From Acidimicrobiales bacterium (lineage in GTDB: Bacteria; Actinomycetota; Acidimicrobiia; Acidimicrobiales; SZUA-35), in the NCBI GenBank assembly GCA_041394265.1, contig JAWKIO010000005.1:4464001-4528000 (forward strand): a DNA stretch of 64,000 bases, read 5' to 3'. Positions 58,800 to 64,000 of this stretch are shown here, piece by piece (within the stretch, counting starts at the first letter, position 1; each line of letters opens with the position of its first letter). The notes beneath the pieces are model-generated. The model did not search any database. It worked only from the letters and a program-made list of their open reading frames with translations, and was not told where the DNA came from. The position numbers were made by a program, and so were the translations under genes.

Positions 58800-60284
58800 T
58801 TGGAGCGGGTGAAGACTCCGTCCCAAGGCCGCTTGCTGGTTGGTCGCGTCGCCAACGGTGCAGCGACGGGTCTGGGACACCTGGTGCGAACGGCGGCGCT
58901 GTGCGACAGCTGGTGTGAACAGGGCGGACGCGCCGTGCTGTTCGTCGATCAGCTCGACCCGACGCTGGCGCCGTTGGTGGGCCGCGCCGAGTTGCTCACC
59001 GCTTCGAGCGGCGATGCGGGCGAGCAGCTCCGAGCGATGGGGTTGGAGGACACGCCGCACGTCGTCGTCATCGACGGCTATCGGTTCGATGATCGATGTG
59101 TCGACGCCTTCGTCGCCGAGGTGCTGGGCAGCAACGACGTCGGCGGCAACCGCCCGATCATCGTGTCGATCGACGACCACGATCAGGCCGGGCGCCGCAA
59201 CGTCGACATCGCCGTCGACCCGAACGTGGCTGCGGGACGGGCCGACGTCTCGGTTCCGGTCTCGCTGCACGGCCCGTCGTTCGCACTGCTACGACCCGAG
59301 TTCGCCGCTGCGGTGAGGGACGACGCCGTCGAGCGCGTGGGCCCCCTGGTGATCGCGCTCGGTGGCTCGACCGCATCGAACGGTTCGACGGCGCTCGCTC
59401 ACTTCAGCAAGGTCATGGCCGAGTCGATGTTGCTCATGGGCCACCGACCTCCCGAACTGGCCGACGTGCCTCGTTTGGATCGCGCCGAGTCGCCCGTCGG
59501 CGCGATGGCCAACGCGCCGGTGGCGATTGCCGCCGCCGGAGGCACGGCACTGGAGTTGGCGTGCCTCGGCACACCCGCCGTCCTCGTCTCGATCGCCGAC
59601 AATCAGGTGCCCGTGACCAAAGCCCTTGGACAGGCGGGGGCGGCGGTCGATCTCGGCCGCCTCGCCGATCTCGACGGCGCCCGCCTGGTGTCGGCGGTCG
59701 TTGACCTGCTGGGGGATCGGGAGCGCCGTGAGGCGATGTCGAAGGCCGGACGCGCGCTCGTCGATGGCCGGGGGGCCCGGCGTTGCCTGGCCCACATCGA
59801 CGCTGCATCCATCGTCACTCGACCGGTCGACCTCGAGGACGCGGCGATGCTGTTGGCGTGGCGCAATGATGCGACCACCCGATCGAGCAGCTTCGACAGC
59901 GACGTCATCGATCTCGATCAGCATCTTGCATGGATCGACCGACGTCTCCAGGATCCGGACTCGTTCCTCTATGTCGGTCGAGTCGGTGACGACGACATCG
60001 GGCATGTTCGGTTTCAGCGGTCTCCTGGCGGACACGCCGTGATCGGTGTGGTGATTGCGCCACACGCTCGCGGCCGCCGTTTGGCCACTCCACTCATCCT
60101 CGCTGGGCTGCGCGCCTGCTTCGCCGAGTCGGGCGTTCAGCGCGTCGAGGCGCTGATCAAGGCCGACAACGCCGCATCGATCACTGCGTTCACGCTCGCC
60201 GGCTTCCACCCGGGCGTCGAGAACGGCGATCACGACCCGGGGGTGAAGGTGTTGCACTACGAACGGACCGATCGATGGGTGTGA
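58800..60284 (+). CDS. PseG-like UDP-sugar hydrolase fused to a GNAT acetyltransferase
   Basis: The 494-residue protein joins a PseG-type domain (~10-325: GLGHLVRTAALCDSW, VVVIDGYRFDDRC, IDDHDQAGRRNVDI, and a GT-B-like AAAGGTALELACLG) to a GNAT domain (~335-494: DAAMLLAWRNDATTR, and late VVIAPHARGRRLATPL). PseG removes UDP and PseH acetylates, two steps of pseudaminic or related nonulosonic acid synthesis, so the fusion links consecutive reactions. TTG 58800 or GTG 58809 is the start. The neighbouring sugar transferase and flippase fit surface glycan use. No pseB, pseC or pseI is visible here. Confidence 0.78.
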   Translation: MERVKTPSQGRLLVGRVANGAATGLGHLVRTAALCDSWCEQGGRAVLFVDQLDPTLAPLVGRAELLTASSGDAGEQLRAMGLEDTPHVVVIDGYRFDDRCVDAFVAEVLGSNDVGGNRPIIVSIDDHDQAGRRNVDIAVDPNVAAGRADVSVPVSLHGPSFALLRPEFAAAVRDDAVERVGPLVIALGGSTASNGSTALAHFSKVMAESMLLMGHRPPELADVPRLDRAESPVGAMANAPVAIAAAGGTALELACLGTPAVLVSIADNQVPVTKALGQAGAAVDLGRLADLDGARLVSAVVDLLGDRERREAMSKAGRALVDGRGARRCLAHIDAASIVTRPVDLEDAAMLLAWRNDATTRSSSFDSDVIDLDQHLAWIDRRLQDPDSFLYVGRVGDDDIGHVRFQRSPGGHAVIGVVIAPHARGRRLATPLILAGLRACFAESGVQRVEALIKADNAASITAFTLAGFHPGVENGDHDPGVKVLHYERTDRWV

Positions 60285-60318
60285 AGCGTCGATCCGGCGA
60301 CCACGGAAGGACCACTGC

Positions 60319-61641
60319 ATGACGCGCGGCCCGCAACTCTTGCTCACCCTCGGAGTGTTCACTGCGCTCCTCGGTTTCGGTGCGTTCCACGCCTCGGTGG
60401 TCGACGGCTCGTACCGCTTCGTGGGCGACGCCAGGTTCCCGATCTCGCTGGCGTACGGCGTTGCGCTGCTCCTCGTCGCCTATGCGCTCGGATTGCCGGA
60501 CCTGCCTCGAACCCGCAAGTCCCGCTGGTTCACTGCGGTCGCCGCGTCCTTCGGCGGAGCCATTGTGCTGTCACTCGTCCAGCTCGCTCTCGGCACCCCG
60601 CTGCTGCCACGTTTCGTGGTGTTCTCTTCGGCGTTCGTGCTGGTGCCGTGGTTCTTGATTTGCGCCGAGGCAGCAACCGGCGGTCGTCGGCGCGCGGTCG
60701 AACGCGATCGTGTCGTCGTCGTATCGGACCGGGCGTCGGCATCGGAACTGGAGCGGGAGTTCGCCGACGCCGAGCGTCCGGCCTCGCTCGTTGCGCTCCT
60801 CACGGTCGATGAGGCGACCGGTGCCACCGGTTCGAGCACGAGTGTCAGTGGCATCGTCGAGGCCCTCGGTGCGAACATCGTCGTCCTCGATCGAGAGGCC
60901 CAAGCCGATCCCCGAATCGTCGATCAGGCGGCCGCTCTCCACATCCAGGGCATCCGCATCCGCACGCTGTCGCTCTTCTACGAGCAGTGGTTCAACAAGC
61001 TCCCGATCTCCGAGCTCGAGCGGGTTTCGCTGCTGTTCGACATCGGCGAACTGCATCGCTCGCCGTTCAGCCGCCTCAAGCGGTTGATGGACATCTGTGT
61101 CGCCTCTGCCGGCTTGCCCGTCCTGCTTGCAGTCATCCCCATGGTGGTCATCGGCAACCGCTTCGCCAATCGAGGTCCGCTGCTGTTCCGTCAGGTGCGC
61201 GTCGGCCACATGGGCACCGAGATCGCCGTGTTGAAGTTCCGGTCGATGCGCCCCGATCCCAACGACGACCAGTCCTGGACGCAGACCAATGATCCGCGGA
61301 TCACGCCCTTCGGTGGGTTCCTGCGGGCGAGTCATCTCGACGAGCTTCCGCAGCTCATCAACATCCTGCGCAACGAGCTGTCCCTCGTCGGTCCGAGGCC
61401 CGAGCAGCGACGCTATGTCGACGAACTCAGTGGCAAGCTGCCGTTCTACGAGCTCCGCCACCTGGTCCGCCCCGGACTGACCGGGTGGGCGCAGGTGAAA
61501 GCCGGCTATGCGGCCGACGAGGACGATGCGCTCGAGAAGCTGCAGTACGAGTTCTACTACCTGCGGCAGCAGTCGCTGAGCTTCGACCTCCAGATCCTCA
61601 TTCGGACCCTTCGCTCGCTGTTCCTCGGCGACGGCCGCTGA
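60319..61641 (+). CDS. Initiating sugar-phosphate transferase (polyprenyl-P glycosyltransferase)
   Basis: This 440-residue protein has N-terminal helices (~5-25, 40-60, 75-95, 100-115), a ~130-residue domain, and a C-terminal bacterial sugar transferase domain (~250-440). That domain begins KRLMDICVASAGLPVLLAVIP and contains GPLLFRQVRVGHMG, VLKFRSMRPD, LDELPQLINILRNELSLVGPRPE, and RPGLTGWAQVKAGY. It starts an undecaprenyl-linked glycan on the membrane, as in WcaJ/PglC types. It follows the PseG fusion by 34 nt and abuts the convergent flippase. The sugar is unknown. Confidence 0.9.
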   Translation: MTRGPQLLLTLGVFTALLGFGAFHASVVDGSYRFVGDARFPISLAYGVALLLVAYALGLPDLPRTRKSRWFTAVAASFGGAIVLSLVQLALGTPLLPRFVVFSSAFVLVPWFLICAEAATGGRRRAVERDRVVVVSDRASASELEREFADAERPASLVALLTVDEATGATGSSTSVSGIVEALGANIVVLDREAQADPRIVDQAAALHIQGIRIRTLSLFYEQWFNKLPISELERVSLLFDIGELHRSPFSRLKRLMDICVASAGLPVLLAVIPMVVIGNRFANRGPLLFRQVRVGHMGTEIAVLKFRSMRPDPNDDQSWTQTNDPRITPFGGFLRASHLDELPQLINILRNELSLVGPRPEQRRYVDELSGKLPFYELRHLVRPGLTGWAQVKAGYAADEDDALEKLQYEFYYLRQQSLSFDLQILIRTLRSLFLGDGR

Positions 61642-63186
61642 TCAGCCTCGACGCTGAAGCATCGACCGCAGCTGCGAGCGCTCGGTCGCATCCAGCAAGG
61701 TCGACCAGCCGACGACGGCGGCCGTGGCACCGAGGAGGGGAGCGGCAACCGCCAACGTGGCGATCGGGGCCAACGGGAGGCGGTGGAGCAGGACGGCGAC
61801 CGCAAGGATCGCAGCAGCGGTCGGAACCGCCGGCGCAAGGCAGCGGCGCAGCAGTTCGATCGGCGTCGCCTGCGTGGTCTTCAGGAGGAGGGGCGACAAG
61901 AGCGAGACGGTGAACACCGAGCCGGCGAGCGTTCCCTGGAACGCACCCACCACGCCGTTGCGGTCGATGAGGACGATGGTCAGCGCCAGATTGACGATGA
62001 CGCCGAGCCAGGAGGCCACGAGCAGCCGGCGCATCTGGCCGAGACCGGTGAGGAAGTTGTTGATGACCTGAAATGGTGCCTCGATCGACAGGTAGAGCAA
62101 CCCGAAGAGGAGCGGGCCGGTCGCCAAGGCGGCGGTGGCGCCATCGGTCCACACGGTCAGGATCTCATGGGCCAGACCGGCCAGCGCGGCGGCGACCACG
62201 AGTGTGACGCCCGTCGACAGCCGAGTGCTGATGAGCACCAGATCGCGCAGCTTGTGCTCCTCCTGGCGGGCCGAGAGATACGGGGCGGCGGACACCACCG
62301 TCTGAGAACTGGTGGCGAGCACGAGTCGTACGACGTCTTGCAGCCGGCTGGCGACCTCGACGACGGCGAGTGCGGTGGGACCGAGCATCATGGTGACGAG
62401 TGCCCGGTCCATCATCCGGTGGAGGACCCCCGCCGAGTTCAGCGCGACCGGTCCGATGGCGCTCCGTCGCAGGTCGTGGATGATCGAGCGGTCGAGGCGG
62501 AAGGTTGGCGCCAGTCGGGCCCCGAAGAGGATGGCCGCAGCGACGACGGCCGTGGCGATTGCCTGGGCCGCGAGTACGAGTGTCAGATCGGTCGAGAAGG
62601 CGACGACGAGGACGGCAGCCAGCGCAGCCGCGGTGCGCCGTACGGCGTCGAGCATTCGTGCCCGATCCAGTCGTTGATACCCCTCGAAGACGGCAGCGAG
62701 TCCGACGATGACGCCCTCGGCCACGATCTGCAGCGCAAACCAGCGTGTCCCCGCAGCGAAGGCTCGACCGTCGGATCCGTCGAGACGAAACACCGTGGAG
62801 GCCAACGGCGTTGCGCCGAGCGCGAGCAACGTGGCGGCCAGACCGGCGATGAGGGCGAAGATCGTGACGACCTGGCGGGCGAAGGTGGCCATTTCGGCGG
62901 GCTCGGTATCGGCGCCGGCGCGCTCGGCGATCGAGCGGGCCACCGCCACCGACGGGCCATAGACCAGGATCGAGGTCCAGCCCGACACGATCGACAAGGA
63001 CTGCGCAAGGGCCCACAGTCCGAACGAGCTGGGGCCGAGTCGAGCGAGCAGGAGGGCCGTGACGCCGAAGCCGAGAGCAATCGACCACACGCCGGTCATC
63101 GCCGACGAGGCGCTGTTGGCGAGGAGACGTCGTCGGTACGGTCCGGCAGCCGGTGTTGGCGACGGCTCGATCTCAGCGGTCGTCAT
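61642..63186 (-). CDS. Polysaccharide flippase (Wzx/MATE-like)
   Basis: The 514-residue protein has 12-14 helices across its length, beginning with LLANSASSAMTGVWSIALGFGVTALLLARLG, typical of the MVF/polysaccharide transporter group. ATG 63186 is preferred; longer frames would run across the divergent GT2. It would flip lipid-linked glycan units to the outside. It is antisense to the sugar-transferase gene and abuts it (TGATCA), while its 5' end is divergent from the GT2. No substrate can be read. Confidence 0.8.
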   Translation of the reverse strand: MTTAEIEPSPTPAAGPYRRRLLANSASSAMTGVWSIALGFGVTALLLARLGPSSFGLWALAQSLSIVSGWTSILVYGPSVAVARSIAERAGADTEPAEMATFARQVVTIFALIAGLAATLLALGATPLASTVFRLDGSDGRAFAAGTRWFALQIVAEGVIVGLAAVFEGYQRLDRARMLDAVRRTAAALAAVLVVAFSTDLTLVLAAQAIATAVVAAAILFGARLAPTFRLDRSIIHDLRRSAIGPVALNSAGVLHRMMDRALVTMMLGPTALAVVEVASRLQDVVRLVLATSSQTVVSAAPYLSARQEEHKLRDLVLISTRLSTGVTLVVAAALAGLAHEILTVWTDGATAALATGPLLFGLLYLSIEAPFQVINNFLTGLGQMRRLLVASWLGVIVNLALTIVLIDRNGVVGAFQGTLAGSVFTVSLLSPLLLKTTQATPIELLRRCLAPAVPTAAAILAVAVLLHRLPLAPIATLAVAAPLLGATAAVVGWSTLLDATERSQLRSMLQRRG

Positions 63187-63230
63187 CGGCTGCGGCCTCA
63201 CATCGACCTGGATCGTGCCGATTGGTCGGC

Positions 63231-64000
63231 ATGGCTCGGATCGCGAACTGCATCGCTCACTCCATCGGCACGAATGAAGCGGTCGTGACCGATTCGCCGC
63301 TGCCTGCGGCCCCATCGGTGACGATCCTGCTGCCAACGCATTCGGAGCGGCCATTCATCCGTGACTGCCTCGCTTCGATCCAGCGCCAGACCTACTCGAA
63401 CATCGTGGAGGTGCTGGTCATCGACGGCGGCTCGACCGACGGCACTCGCTCGATTGCTGCATCGCTTGGCGCACCCTTCCGCCTCGTCGACAACCCTGGC
63501 GTCACGGCCGCCGCAGCGATGAACGTGGGCCTGGCCGAAGCCAGCGGAGACATCGTCGTCCGCATGGATGCCCACGCGCTCTACGCCCGGAACTATGTCG
63601 AGCGTTGTGTCGCCGTCTTGATCGAGACGGGCGCCGACAACGTGGGCGGCCGAATGAACCCGGTGGGTCTGACCAGTTTCGGACGTGCCGTTGCCGCCGT
63701 GACGTCCACGCCCGCGTGCGTCGGACCCGGCAGCTTTCACCATGCCGAGAACCGCACCGAGGTCGACACCGTCTTTCTCGGTTGCTGGCGGAGGGAAACG
63801 CTCGAACGCCTCGGCGGATTCGATGCCGAGCATCTCCAGTGGGCGGCCGAAGATCATGAGTGCAACCTGCGTCTGACCGAGTCGGGCGGCCGGATCGTGC
63901 TCGATCCCTCGATTCACTCGACCTACTTCCCTCGCGACACGCCGCGGGGCCTGGCGAAGCAATACCACAACTACGGCATCGGCAAGGTCTCCACCCTTCG
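63231..64000 (+). CDS. Family 2 glycosyltransferase (3' truncated by window)
   Basis: The frame opens with ATG 63231 or GTG 63285 and remains open to the end of the window (~240 visible codons). The GT-A motifs are ILLPTHSERPFIRDCLASIQ, VLVIDGGSTDGTRSIA, the DXD-like RMDAHALYARNY, and a downstream FLGCWRRETLERLGGFD. These fit a processive-or-initiating GT2 that extends a glycan. GTG 63285 leads closer to the domain start. It is divergent from the flippase by about 45-100 bp and likely continues the surface-glycan cluster. Confidence 0.85.
   Translation, partial: MARIANCIAHSIGTNEAVVTDSPLPAAPSVTILLPTHSERPFIRDCLASIQRQTYSNIVEVLVIDGGSTDGTRSIAASLGAPFRLVDNPGVTAAAAMNVGLAEASGDIVVRMDAHALYARNYVERCVAVLIETGADNVGGRMNPVGLTSFGRAVAAVTSTPACVGPGSFHHAENRTEVDTVFLGCWRRETLERLGGFDAEHLQWAAEDHECNLRLTESGGRIVLDPSIHSTYFPRDTPRGLAKQYHNYGIGKVSTL

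Overview
The window is a GC-rich, densely packed actinobacterial chromosome segment. Mycothiol synthase, a SigR/RsrA-type pair, an ANTAR regulator, a polA-rpsA-coaE-uvrB-uvrA backbone and many GTG starts point to Actinobacteria. I infer a deep-branching lineage such as Acidimicrobiia, but the sequence alone cannot prove that. From memory of Mycobacterium tuberculosis, the order his-trp, then pdtaR-polA-rpsA-coaE-uvrB-uvrA, is the same backbone, here interrupted by lineage-specific blocks. Layout: 1-4.4 kb holds the end of a surface beta-helix protein, a VIT/CCC1 transporter, mshD, nth and a small coiled-coil gene. From 4.4 to 21.4 kb is amino-acid biosynthesis: hisD-C-B-H-A-F, a GroES-like gene, hisI, trpE, and later trpC, trpF, trpB and trpA. 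Between trpE and trpC sit a GDSL lipoprotein, ygfZ, an OmpR-type two-component pair and an ABM protein. From 21.6 to 31.3 kb are leuA with an elaborate leader, sigR-rsrA, a truncated globin, HU, Bcp, fabZ and a minus-strand fatty-acid operon (fabD-fabH-fabG, acpP-fabF). From 31.5 to 37.4 kb are tRNA-Leu(CAA), a coiled-coil protein, a PdtaR-like ANTAR regulator, polA, a methyltransferase and rpsA. From 37.5 to 49.2 kb is a Tad/Flp pilus locus (cpaB, cpaE, tadA, a vWA-tadB fusion, tadC, a membrane protein, two pilins) with a NarL-type two-component pair. From 49.3 to 58.7 kb are coaE, uvrB, two tandem GT-C-like membrane proteins and uvrA. From 58.8 kb to the end is a surface-glycan cluster: a PseG-acetyltransferase fusion, a sugar transferase, a flippase and a truncated GT2. 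How the parts work together: the his, trp and leu genes make amino acids; the fab genes build type II fatty acids; SigR/RsrA and mycothiol synthase point to thiol-oxidative stress control; Tad proteins and glycan genes shape the cell surface; UvrA, UvrB, Nth and PolA repair DNA. Three themes stand out. First, many genes carry a TANNNT-type -10 box exactly 6-7 nt before the start codon, implying widespread leaderless transcription. Second, several genes (nth, trpE, rsrA, uvrA) have short tandem repeats whose first copy contains the gene's own stop codon. Third, there are unusual fusions (FabD with a biotinyl-like tail, vWA with TadB, PseG with GNAT). I saw no CRISPR array, insertion sequence or phage.
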